A stretch of DNA of 32,000 bases, taken from assembly GCA_028287115.1 (NCBI GenBank), contig JAQBQF010000110.1:1-32000 (forward strand), given 5' to 3'. Position numbers and translations under genes: made by a program. This DNA is from Myxococcales bacterium (GTDB lineage Bacteria > Myxococcota_A > Polyangia > Haliangiales > Haliangiaceae). Shown here one piece after another: positions 7,198 through 14,594 of this stretch; position 1 is the stretch's first letter; each line of letters opens with the position of its first letter. The notes beneath the pieces are model-generated. The model searched no databases, had not been told where the DNA came from, and saw only the letters and a program-made list of their open reading frames with translations.

Positions 7198-7863
7198 CTA
7201 ACGCTTTGGTGCGTTCGAGACTTCGACCACCGCTTCGGCGAAGGCCATCGCGGCCGCCTCGCAGGCCGAGAGATCGCCGGGCTCGATGCACGTCAGCCAC
7301 GCGGCCGCGAAGTTCGTCTCGGTCGGCGGCGTCATCACCTTCACCATGCGCACGGCGGCGGCCTTGAGCGCAGCGTCGAGGCCGATCGAGGCTTCCATCG
7401 GCGGCGCGACGAGATACGCCATCGGATCGCCCGGTTGCAAGCCGGCTTCGCGCGACAAGTACTCGCCAAGCGAGGTGATCACGTGCGGGAATACGGTCAC
7501 CGTGCGCTTGCCGTCGGCGTCGTAGAAGCACGCGTCGTGCTCGAGACATCGCACGAGCGCGTCGAGTGCCTGCTCGATCGACTCGGGATCCGCCGCCGCG
7601 AGCACGCCGAGGATCTCGCCCGAGAGGCGCCCGCTCGCGTGCGCGGATCCGGCGTAGAAGCTCTTCGCGAAGATCACGTCGACCGGCGCGTGCTTGGTTG
7701 CCTCGTCGAGCGCGACGTAGGTCGGATCATCTTGATCGCACGTGATGAGCCCGAGCGAGACGTGCCGTTTGGGATCTCCGCCGTACGCACGCACCATCGC
7801 CGGATCGGCGTGCGGCAGGCGGCGCACCGAGAGCACGGTCGGCACGATCGGTTCGAGGATCAC
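7198..7863 (-). CDS. eutL: Ethanolamine microcompartment shell protein EutL
   Basis: A 221-residue protein close to the enteric EutL length (about 219). Matching segments include SLGLITCDQDDPTY (36-49), ALDEATK (51-57), KSFYAGSAH (67-75), GDPMAYLVAPPMEAS (145-159) and PPTETN (179-184). EutL is a tandem bacterial-microcompartment (BMC) protein that forms trimeric shell tiles with a gated pore; ethanolamine binding to EutL has been reported to favour the closed pore. The GTG start overlaps the eutC stop (GTGA), so the two are coupled. No eutS, eutM, eutN, eutK, aldehyde or alcohol dehydrogenase, or reactivase gene is in this window, so a full shell operon is not seen here. Confidence 0.93.
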   Translation of the reverse strand: MILEPIVPTVLSVRRLPHADPAMVRAYGGDPKRHVSLGLITCDQDDPTYVALDEATKHAPVDVIFAKSFYAGSAHASGRLSGEILGVLAAADPESIEQALDALVRCLEHDACFYDADGKRTVTVFPHVITSLGEYLSREAGLQPGDPMAYLVAPPMEASIGLDAALKAAAVRMVKVMTPPTETNFAAAWLTCIEPGDLSACEAAAMAFAEAVVEVSNAPKR

Positions 7864-8801
7864 GGATGCTCCACGAGCTTCTGGCGCACTTGTGGCGGCC
7901 GCGGTGCGCGCTCGCCGGCTTCGCCGAGCTTTGCAAGATCGAGCGTCACGCCGCTCGTCCGCTGTTCGATCATCGCCTTCGCGAACGAGGCGAGCCGGCC
8001 GGCGGCGTCTTCGATCGGAATTCCGCGTGGGTGAATGTTGCTGATCATGTTGCGATCGCCGTCGGTCTTGCCGACGCGCGGCTCGTACACGACATACGCG
8101 GAGAGCCCATCACCCGTGCCGAGCCCGGGACGTTCGCCGAGCAGGATCATCGCGACCTTCGCGTCGACTTCTTGCCCGATCTCGTCTTCGAGCCAGACGC
8201 GCGCGAACCGCGCCGCGACCGGCGTTCCGACGGTGAGACCGCGCGAGCGACAGGCCGCGGCGACCGCATCGTGGAGCGCCTTGCCCGAACCCTCGCACGC
8301 GACCGCGGACAACCCGTCGGCGGCGATGAGCTGGACGTCGACGCCGCGCGTGCATTTGTTGCGGATCGCTTCGAGCGATGGCTCGTCGAGTCGCCGTCCG
8401 AGATCCGGACGCAACAGGAATTCGCGGTGATCGGTGACGCGCGACTTCACACCGACGAAGCCGTGCTGCGACGCCCAATCATCCGGTAGCAGCGCATCGA
8501 CGGCGCCTTTGGCGACCGCGAGCTCGGCTTGAAACTGCAACACGACGTCGGTCGCGTAGCGCGTGCCGACGTGTCCGATTCCGACGAGCGCGGTCGTGTG
8601 CCGCGCGGCCTCCGCGGCGAACGGCCGCTTCTCGGGTCTCGGCGAATACACGCGCGCGGGGGGCGCGGGAATCACCGGCAGCGGGTCAGGACGCGGCAAC
8701 GGATCCGCGGAACCGAGCGCATCGCGAAGTGCGGCGACAAGCTGCCTGGTTCGGCTCACTGCGCGTACGTCACCACGTATCGGCGGACCTCTGCAAGTCA
8801 T
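7860..8801 (-). CDS. eutC: Ethanolamine ammonia-lyase small subunit EutC
   Basis: A 313-residue protein matching the light chain of adenosylcobalamin-dependent ethanolamine ammonia-lyase, which with EutB converts ethanolamine to acetaldehyde and ammonia. Family segments are RPDLGRRL (131-138), ADGLSA (161-166), LGERPGLGTGDGLSAY (221-236) and ISNIHPRG (253-260). The N-terminal 55 residues are proline-rich and poorly conserved, and the C-terminal 25 residues extend beyond the enteric protein. The exact start is uncertain: the ATG at 8801 has no clear Shine-Dalgarno sequence and a GTG 11 codons later is also possible. It overlaps eutL by 4 nt. Unusually, it is about 1.5 kb from eutB, separated by two lipoprotein genes on the other strand. 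Confidence 0.94.
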   Translation of the reverse strand: MTCRGPPIRGDVRAVSRTRQLVAALRDALGSADPLPRPDPLPVIPAPPARVYSPRPEKRPFAAEAARHTTALVGIGHVGTRYATDVVLQFQAELAVAKGAVDALLPDDWASQHGFVGVKSRVTDHREFLLRPDLGRRLDEPSLEAIRNKCTRGVDVQLIAADGLSAVACEGSGKALHDAVAAACRSRGLTVGTPVAARFARVWLEDEIGQEVDAKVAMILLGERPGLGTGDGLSAYVVYEPRVGKTDGDRNMISNIHPRGIPIEDAAGRLASFAKAMIEQRTSGVTLDLAKLGEAGERAPRPPQVRQKLVEHP

Positions 8802-8860
8802 CTGAATCGCAGTTGCTTCCGCATCTCCGCAATTACCGTGATCGGGTTTACGATGCGGCC

Positions 8861-9232
8861 ATGCGAGCAGCGATCACGGCAATCTGGTTGGCGGCGTGCT
8901 CCTCGAGCCCGGCGGTCACACCCGACGACGTGGCCACGCAGAACGGCGCATGCACCGCGCTCGAGCATCGAACGTTCACATCGGAAGCACCGGGCGAGTG
9001 TGGTCTCGGCCCCAACGGGCCGACGTCGTGTCCGTGGACGATCGACGTGCAGCCTTTCGATGCGCAGGCCAGTACGTTTCATTGGCATCACTCGGACGTC
9101 GAAGAAGCGGGCGGGGTCAGCTGTCATGGAGCTGTGCTGACGGGCCGGCCGGGCGCTTCGCAAGGGATGCTGCCGGGCAGCTACGACACCGCGACTCACG
9201 TCCTCGTGTGGGACGGCGTTCGCTATCTCTAA
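8861..9232 (+). CDS. Small lipoprotein with four extra cysteines
   Basis: A 123-residue protein not recognised as a family. The ATG at 8861 gives a short signal peptide ending in the lipobox LAAC (Cys13), so it is expected to be lipidated and exported. Four further Cys residues in the mature part could form two disulfide bonds. A longer reading frame upstream (from 8729) lacks a signal peptide and overlaps eutC, so it is rejected as the start. The gene lies between eutC and eutB on the opposite strand, about 60 bp from the eutC start in divergent orientation. No function can be assigned. Confidence 0.6.
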   Translation: MRAAITAIWLAACSSSPAVTPDDVATQNGACTALEHRTFTSEAPGECGLGPNGPTSCPWTIDVQPFDAQASTFHWHHSDVEEAGGVSCHGAVLTGRPGASQGMLPGSYDTATHVLVWDGVRYL

Positions 9233-9245
9233 ATCGGCCGCGGCC

Positions 9246-9285
9246 CGGACGATGTGTCCGCCTCGCGGAACTGTCCGGCCGGACA
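9246..9285. promoter_or_regulatory. Pair of GTCCG/CGGAC palindromes (candidate operator)
   Basis: Between the two lipoprotein genes lie CGGAC-N5-GTCCG (9246-9260) and the perfect 14-bp palindrome TGTCCGGCCGGACA (9272-9285), giving four half-sites in 40 bp. They lie about 90-125 bp upstream of the gene at 9373. This could be a regulator-binding site or a transcript hairpin following the first lipoprotein gene. Nothing in the sequence decides between these. Confidence 0.4.
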
Positions 9286-9372
9286 CGAGCACGCCGCTCC
9301 AGTGACCTCGCGTAGTTGAGCGCGGCACGTCGACTGCAAGTCGCCGCCGCGAACCTTCGCTGGAGAATGCTC

Positions 9373-10335
9373 ATGTTTCATCGCTTCGCTTTCTGTGTTG
9401 TCCTGATCGCGGCTTGCTCGGAGCCGCCCCATGCGTTGCCCGACGGCGGCGTGATCCCGCGCAATCCCTACGGCACCTTCGCGGTGACGAGCGGACTCGA
9501 TTTCGGCTCACCTCCTGGAACGGCCGCCACGCTCGTGAGCGGCCTCCTCGCGATGACCGACGGCCCCGACGATCCGAGTCGATACATCATCGATCGGCTC
9601 GTCGAGTCGATGCCGGATGGAACCGCCAAGACGGCCGCGCGTGCACTCGCACCATTCGTCGCCGCTTACCTCAACGTGCGCGTCATGGCGATCGCTCCGC
9701 ACTTCGTCGACGGAGTTCGTTCGATCAGCAATGGCCTCGACGGGATCGCGCGGCATGTCACGACGCTCGAGACGCTGCGGATCGCGGCCGACGGCACGAC
9801 CCGCACGATCGATGGGATTCGCTTCCAGGTTGGTCCGAAGCCGATCGACATCTCTTGGACGGGCAGCGCCGGCGCGTCGCTGACGACGACACTCGACGCG
9901 CAGGGTCGCCTCGCGTTCAGCGAGCACGCGATGTCGTTTGCGTATGGCCGGATGCTGCGCACAGGTCTCGAGCTCGCGGTGATCCCGAGCGTCGACCCCG
10001 CTGCGCACGATCTCTCGCAAGCGCTCCGCGATCTGGTCGACTGCGCGCAGCTCGGCAAGCTCGTCTCGGACAAGGTCGGCCTCGGCTCACCGGCCCTGTA
10101 CGAAGCCGCGTGCGCGACCGGCATGACGGCAGCAGCGAGTGATTTCTATGCACGCCTCGCCACGCTCGATGGCTCGTTGCTCCAGCTCCACATGCGCGGC
10201 GCAGCGCACGCGCACGATCTCGACGGCAGCGGCACGATGGACACGTTCGACACCGGCGACTGGAAAGGCACCGTCGGTTACGGCGAAGCGCAAACCGCGC
10301 TGGGGCCTACGGTGTTCACCGGCACGCGCGAATGA
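9373..10335 (+). CDS. Lipoprotein of unknown function
   Basis: A 320-residue protein with signal peptide and lipobox LIAAC (Cys15). ATG 9373 is chosen because GGAG ends 7 nt upstream; ATG 9367 is too close to it. The mature protein has no motif I recognise. It alternates helical stretches (about 40-130) with a beta-rich middle and ends in an Asp-rich segment DLDGSGTMDTFDTGDW that resembles a single calcium-binding loop. The stop lies 6 bp from the eutB stop in convergent orientation, so transcripts of the two would overlap unless termination is very tight. Probably a surface or periplasmic protein; the biochemical role is unknown. Confidence 0.75.
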   Translation: MFHRFAFCVVLIAACSEPPHALPDGGVIPRNPYGTFAVTSGLDFGSPPGTAATLVSGLLAMTDGPDDPSRYIIDRLVESMPDGTAKTAARALAPFVAAYLNVRVMAIAPHFVDGVRSISNGLDGIARHVTTLETLRIAADGTTRTIDGIRFQVGPKPIDISWTGSAGASLTTTLDAQGRLAFSEHAMSFAYGRMLRTGLELAVIPSVDPAAHDLSQALRDLVDCAQLGKLVSDKVGLGSPALYEAACATGMTAAASDFYARLATLDGSLLQLHMRGAAHAHDLDGSGTMDTFDTGDWKGTVGYGEAQTALGPTVFTGTRE

Positions 10336-10341
10336 TTGGCC

Positions 10342-11703
10342 TCACTGCACGGCAGCGACGTCGCCGAACCGCGGGCCCGGATCGTTGCCGCGCCAGATCC
10401 CGCGCGCGTCGAGCCAGGCGTCGAACTCTGGCGTCGGGCGCTTGTGGAGCAGGCGACGCAATGTCGGGATGTCGTGATAGCTCGTTGACTGGTAGTTGAG
10501 CATGATGTCGTCGCCGACCGGCAGCGACATCAGATAGGTGCAGCCGGCGGCGCCGAGCAAGACCTTGAGGCTCTCGAGCTCGTCCTGGCTCATCTTCGCG
10601 TGATAGGTGAAGCACGCGTCGCAACCCATCGGTAGGCCGAGCAGCTTGCCCATGAAATGATCCTCGAGCGCCGCGCGCGAGATCTGGGGACCGTCTTCGA
10701 GATACTCGGGCCCGATGAAGCCGACGACCGTGTTGACGAGGAACGGCTTGTATCGGCGGGCGAGGCCGTACGCGCGCGCTTCGATCGTGACTTGATCGGC
10801 GCCGTGGTTGGTTCCGGAGGACAGCGCCGAGCCTTGCCCGGTCTCGAAGTACATCCGGTTCGGGCCCTTCGCCGTGCCTTTGTCTTTCATCATCGCCCAC
10901 GCCTCGTCGATCAGCTTCACGCTGATCCCGAAAGCGCGGTTGCCCGCTTCGCTTCCGGCGAGCGACTGGAACATCAGGTCCATCGGGCAGCCGAGCTCGA
11001 GCGCCTTCATCTGGACGGTCATGTGCGAGAGCACGCAATGCTGAGTCGGCACCTCGTTGCGCTTCAGCAGATCGTCGATCGCCGTCAGGATCTCGGCGGT
11101 CGACTCGGGCGTGTCGGTCGCCGGGTTGATCCCGATCACGGCATCGCCGCAGCCGTACGACAAGCCTTCACGCGCCGAGATCAAGATGCCCTGCACGTCA
11201 TCGGTCGGATGATTCGGCTGACAGCGCGATGAGAGCCGGCCCGGCAAGCCCAACGTCGAGTTCGCTCGCACGACGACCAGGCACTTCGCGCCCACGGTCA
11301 TCAGATCGAAGTTCGACATCAGCTTGCACGCCGCGGCCGCCATCTCGGGCGTCAGGCCCGGTGCGACCGCGCGCAGCGTCGGCCCGGTGGTCTCGATATC
11401 GAGCAGCCATTCACGAAACTGGCCGACCGTCAGGTGCGAGACCGCTCGATACGCCTGCTCGTCGAGCTCGTCCTCGCAGGTCCGGGTCAGCTCGTCTTGC
11501 TCGTACGGGACGACCGGATTCGCGCGCAGATCGGCAAGCGTCAGCTCGGAGAGCACGGCTCGGGCCGCGACGCGTTCGACGGCGTCGCGCGCCGAAACTT
11601 CCGCGAGGTCATCACCGCTCTTCGGAGGGTTTGCTTTCGCGAGCACCTCCTTGACGGAGGCGAACCGATAGCGCACGCCTCGGATCGTCGATGACAGCTC
11701 CAC
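10342..11703 (-). CDS. eutB: Ethanolamine ammonia-lyase large subunit EutB
   Basis: A 453-residue TIM-barrel heavy chain of the adenosylcobalamin-dependent lyase, the same length as the enteric enzyme. The GTG at 11703 is chosen over a TTG at 11781 because it has AGGA 9 nt upstream and because residue numbers then coincide with the enteric protein: Arg160 and Gln162 (SSRCQPN), Asn193 (GINP), Phe258, Glu287 (YFETGQGSALS) and Asp362 (MGCDACF), the substrate-binding residues known there. All are conserved, so the enzyme should be active. The start of VKEVLAKAN (17-25) is also nearly identical. It lies 139 bp downstream of the DUF2231 gene, behind a likely terminator. Its partner eutC is separated from it by two opposite-strand genes. 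Confidence 0.97.
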   Translation of the reverse strand: MELSSTIRGVRYRFASVKEVLAKANPPKSGDDLAEVSARDAVERVAARAVLSELTLADLRANPVVPYEQDELTRTCEDELDEQAYRAVSHLTVGQFREWLLDIETTGPTLRAVAPGLTPEMAAAACKLMSNFDLMTVGAKCLVVVRANSTLGLPGRLSSRCQPNHPTDDVQGILISAREGLSYGCGDAVIGINPATDTPESTAEILTAIDDLLKRNEVPTQHCVLSHMTVQMKALELGCPMDLMFQSLAGSEAGNRAFGISVKLIDEAWAMMKDKGTAKGPNRMYFETGQGSALSSGTNHGADQVTIEARAYGLARRYKPFLVNTVVGFIGPEYLEDGPQISRAALEDHFMGKLLGLPMGCDACFTYHAKMSQDELESLKVLLGAAGCTYLMSLPVGDDIMLNYQSTSYHDIPTLRRLLHKRPTPEFDAWLDARGIWRGNDPGPRFGDVAAVQ

Positions 11704-11749
11704 GGCCGAGCATCCTAGCTGCTCCGCCGCGAGCGCGCTTGGCGCGGAT

Positions 11750-11800
11750 AAAAAAACACCGCCCGCCGGTCGCAGATCCAAGGACCTGTTTCCGACGGGC
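11750..11800 (-). terminator. Rho-independent terminator after the DUF2231 gene, just upstream of eutB
   Basis: Read on the minus strand, GCCCGTCGG (11800-11792) pairs with CCGGCGGGC (11769-11761) with one G-T pair. It is followed by GGTG and a run of seven T (11756-11750). The loop is 22 nt and contains a smaller self-complementary AGGTCCTT. The position, 42 bp after the DUF2231 stop and 47 bp before the eutB start, fits a terminator that isolates eutB. It could equally act as an attenuator in an eutB leader transcript. Confidence 0.55.
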
Positions 11801-11841
11801 AGTGGGATTTCAAACTAACTAAATAGGGCGTGTCTGCAAAA

Positions 11842-12435
11842 CTAGTGGCGTAGCGTGACGTTTGGCGGCACCGGTGGCGGCGCCATCCGCTCGGTCGTAT
11901 GAACGGGCTGGCCGTCGAGAATCTCATCGAGGTCGTCGACCTCGTCGATCGAGCCGTGGACATGCTGGCGAGTGGGCGCGACTCCAACGTGGTGCGTCTG
12001 GACCAGCGTCCAGCCGAGGTATCCCGCGATCGCCGTCGAAGCGAGTCCGATCAGACCGAGCACGATCGGCGCTGCAGTATCGAGGACGTAATAGCCCTCC
12101 TGCATGTGGCGGGCGAACCAGTTGTTCGCCAGGACGATCGCGCTGATCGCGAACATCACGAGCGATAACGTGTTGAACGCCGCGTGCCGGAGTCCCGTAG
12201 CTCGCGCTCGCGAATGCGCGGGAACGTTCAGCAGGTCGATGAGGCCCGGAACCGCTGCTACGACCGCCATCACCACGGCGGCGATGTTCGCGTACGTCGC
12301 TGCGCGATACCAAAAATAATCGATGGTGCCGATGAACGCGAACAGCGACACGACCGTCGCGACGTAGAGCGTGATCGGGAACGCGACCAGCATCGGATGA
12401 ATCGGATGCTCTGCGATGCGTGCCTTGGTGTACAT
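11842..12435 (-). CDS. DUF2231 inner-membrane protein
   Basis: A 197-residue protein with four predicted membrane helices (about 15-36, 48-68, 88-105, 120-145) and a hydrophilic, acidic and proline-rich tail. The N-terminal HPIHPMLVAFP (10-20) is the signature of DUF2231 proteins, some of which are thought to bind heme or to accompany membrane oxidoreductases. His84 and the HH after GWTLVQT (148-149) are further possible ligands. The ATG at 12435 has AAGGGAG at good spacing; the frame upstream is not needed. It is divergent from the exported cupin at 12611 with 175 bp between, and is followed by a terminator. No specific function can be given. Confidence 0.85.
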   Translation of the reverse strand: MYTKARIAEHPIHPMLVAFPITLYVATVVSLFAFIGTIDYFWYRAATYANIAAVVMAVVAAVPGLIDLLNVPAHSRARATGLRHAAFNTLSLVMFAISAIVLANNWFARHMQEGYYVLDTAAPIVLGLIGLASTAIAGYLGWTLVQTHHVGVAPTRQHVHGSIDEVDDLDEILDGQPVHTTERMAPPPVPPNVTLRH

Positions 12436-12610
12436 GCCGGCTCCCTTTCTGACGGGAGCTTGGTGCATCGCTCGTGCCGGCATGTGATCACGAAGCGTTA
12501 CGTGCCTGAATCACCGTCGATCTGACGCGGCGGCGCCCGTGGACGTGCCCTCGCGCGCGTTCGGCACTCCCAACCTCCCGCACCACGCTTCACGAAGAGG
12601 AGGAACAGTG

Positions 12611-13111
12611 ATGACAACGCGGACCGCGAAGATCGTTTGCGCCGCGCTCGCCTTCGCGCCGGTCGCCTTTGCCGACGACACGATGAAGACCAAGCCCGCG
12701 AGCAATGCAGAGGTCGTCTTTGTCAAAGCGAGCGACATCAAGTGGAGCGACGCCCCGCCCGATCTGCCGAAGGGAGCGCAGGTCGCGGTGCTACGCGGAG
12801 ATCCGACGAAGGCCGGTGCGTTCACGCTTCGGCTCAAGATGCCCGCCGGCTACAAGATCCCACCTCACTGGCACAGTCAGGACGAGGAGCTGACCGTGCT
12901 TTCGGGAACGCTGATGCTGCATATGGGCGACACCATGAAGGCGGAGACCCACGCCCTCGATCCGGGCTCGTACCACTTCCTACCCGCCAAGGTGCATCAC
13001 GGTGCAGAGGCCAAGGGATCGACCGTGGTCCAGCTCGACGGCCCGGGGCCGTTCGACATTCACTATCTGAATCCCGCCGACAATCCGAATCCGAAGACCG
13101 CCACAAAGTAG
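12611..13111 (+). CDS. Exported cupin-domain protein
   Basis: A 166-residue protein with a signal peptide (about 1-21, ending APVAFA before DD) and one cupin domain. Cupin motif 1 is visible as PPHWHSQDEELTVLSG, with two His and a Glu as metal ligands, and motif 2 as FLPAKVHHGAEAKG with the fourth His. It should be a small periplasmic or secreted beta-barrel binding a metal ion; the ligand or reaction is unknown. Proteins of this kind are often annotated as DUF4437-like or ChrR-like cupins, which I cannot confirm. The ATG at 12611 follows GAGGAGGA. It is monocistronic, divergent from the DUF2231 gene. Confidence 0.85.
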   Translation: MTTRTAKIVCAALAFAPVAFADDTMKTKPASNAEVVFVKASDIKWSDAPPDLPKGAQVAVLRGDPTKAGAFTLRLKMPAGYKIPPHWHSQDEELTVLSGTLMLHMGDTMKAETHALDPGSYHFLPAKVHHGAEAKGSTVVQLDGPGPFDIHYLNPADNPNPKTATK

Positions 13112-13498
13112 CTCCGAGACGACCGAAGGCTACGAGCACGTGTTGCGCGGGGATTCTCGGACGGCGGGATTCTCGGAGACGGCTACGTCACGGACATGAG
13201 CGCATCTCCGCTCGTCGGGCGACTCCGACACATGACAGCGGAGCTCGAGCGAGGCGCACATACCTTCGAGCACGAGCATCATCGGCTGATGCCGCTCCAC
13301 AAGAAGTGTCAACTGGGGGCGAAGGCGAGGACAGGCGCCCCAACGGCTCGTCGTGGTCACCGCACGTGCTTGTAAAGCTTGCGCAGCACGCTGCACACGG
13401 TGAGCAGACCCGTTCGCCCGTGATGCGCGCATGCGCACGATCGCGATCCCTCGGTGGTTCTTCGCAGCGCGGCACACACGTTGCTCATCGTTTCGCAC
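13112..13498. other. 387-bp gap with no convincing gene
   Basis: Only two short unconvincing frames occur here: a 59-codon frame at 13196-13375 (plus) and a 43-codon frame at 13357-13488 (minus), neither with a well-placed ribosome-binding site. Just after the cupin stop, CTCCGAGA (13112-13119) can pair with TCTCGGAG (13171-13178) across a 51-nt loop, and GGATTCTCGG is repeated at 13151 and 13167. The promoter of the first protease gene must lie in the right part. No terminator with a T-tract is seen. Confidence 0.4.
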
Positions 13499-14476
13499 AT
13501 GCCGCGGTCCTCCTTGATTCTCTGCTCGCTCGCGGCGATGACGTCGATCGCACTCGCGGAGTCGGGTAGCGAGCGAGCGGCAGCGCCGCCCCAGCAGGAC
13601 GCGATCCCGGTCGTCGGCGGGACCCAGGTCCCTGCCGGAAAGTGGCCGGATGCGGTTGCCGTGCTCGGTCCGCAAGGCTCGTGCACAGGCACGCTGATCG
13701 CCCCCGACGTCGTGATCACCGCGGGCCACTGCAGCGACATCAATCCCAGGCAGGTGATCGTCAATACGATCGATTACGCCGCACAGGGCGGCACGACCTT
13801 CAACGTGTTGCGAACGGTCGCGTATCCGAGCTGGCAGACCTCGTATGACATCAGCGTGATCGTGCTCGAACATCCGGTCACCGGCATCGAGCCACGCAAG
13901 GTCGGCACGAGCTGCACGTTCCAGGGCTTCTCGAACAACATGCAAGTGCACCTCGTTGGCTTCGGGCTCACGAATCCGGCGGGCACCGGCAACAACAGTG
14001 TGCTCAACGAGACGATGGCGCCGATCCTCGATCGCGATTGCAGTGGCGGCCGCGGCTGCAAGACTGCGATCGCACCGGGCGGTGAGTTCGTCGCGGGCGG
14101 TAACTCGCACGACTCGTGCTTCGGCGACTCCGGCGGGCCGGTCTATCTCGATACGCCTCGCGGCGTGATCGTGGTCGGTGCCGTCTCGCGCGGTGTCGAT
14201 GGCTCGGCGATGCCATGCGGCAGCGGCGGCATCTACGTCCGCACGGACAAGACCGTCCAGTGGATCGAGCAGACCACGGGCGAGACGATCGCAAAAGATG
14301 ATTGCGCCGCCGCTCCGGGCGACGGCTCGAACGCCGGCAGCGGCACTGGCAGCGGCGGCGGCAGCAACGACTACGGCAGCGGGCCGATCGAGACCGGCGG
14401 CTGCTCGTCGAGCCGCGACTCGAGCATCGGCGGTCTCGTGTTGATCGCGCTGTTCGCGATCAAGCGCCGCCGCTAG
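13499..14476 (+). CDS. Trypsin-like serine protease with MYXO-CTERM-like anchor (copy 1)
   Basis: A 325-residue secreted S1-family protease. It has a signal peptide (1-20), a short propeptide, and the activation site VVGG (38-41). The triad is His77 (TAGHC), Asp117 (DISVIVL) and Ser211 (GDSGGP). Asp205, six residues before the Ser, marks trypsin-type preference for Arg or Lys. After the catalytic domain comes a Gly/Ser-rich spacer (about 275-300), then GGCSSS, a hydrophobic helix and a terminal KRRR, resembling MYXO-CTERM anchors that are processed and sorted to the cell surface. The ATG at 13499 begins a good signal peptide but lacks a clear ribosome-binding site. A paralogue follows 118 bp downstream. 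Confidence 0.92.
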   Translation: MPRSSLILCSLAAMTSIALAESGSERAAAPPQQDAIPVVGGTQVPAGKWPDAVAVLGPQGSCTGTLIAPDVVITAGHCSDINPRQVIVNTIDYAAQGGTTFNVLRTVAYPSWQTSYDISVIVLEHPVTGIEPRKVGTSCTFQGFSNNMQVHLVGFGLTNPAGTGNNSVLNETMAPILDRDCSGGRGCKTAIAPGGEFVAGGNSHDSCFGDSGGPVYLDTPRGVIVVGAVSRGVDGSAMPCGSGGIYVRTDKTVQWIEQTTGETIAKDDCAAAPGDGSNAGSGTGSGGGSNDYGSGPIETGGCSSSRDSSIGGLVLIALFAIKRRR

Positions 14477-14594
14477 TGGACGGCTGTCCGTCCGAATACC
14501 GCGCGACATGAACGACTGCCGGACGCGCCGCTGCGTAGGCCGTTGAAATCACGACGAGCAATTGTGGCCTCGCAGTTGCTGTGTGCCGCGCTCC

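Noticed and set aside
11704..11781. N-terminal extension of EutB from a TTG at 11781
   Set aside because: The extra 26 residues pass through the terminator stem, and the GTG at 11703 gives exact agreement with known active-site numbering.
11704..11841. Cobalamin riboswitch upstream of eutB
   Set aside because: The lyase uses adenosylcobalamin, so I looked for one, but the gap is shorter than a typical cobalamin riboswitch and I see no B12-box-like sequence.
13196..13375. 59-codon plus-strand frame after the cupin gene
   Set aside because: No ribosome-binding site at useful distance, basic low-complexity C terminus and no recognisable feature.
13357..13488. 43-codon minus-strand frame with several Cys
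   Set aside because: It would be a curious small Cys-containing protein, but it has no clear ribosome-binding site and its frame simply continues a shadow of the protease gene.
13130..14509. Long open frame of 459 codons on the minus strand opposite the first protease
   Set aside because: It mirrors the codon bias of the plus-strand gene, is made of Arg/Ala/Asp-rich sequence without motifs, and covers a protease with an intact triad on the other strand.
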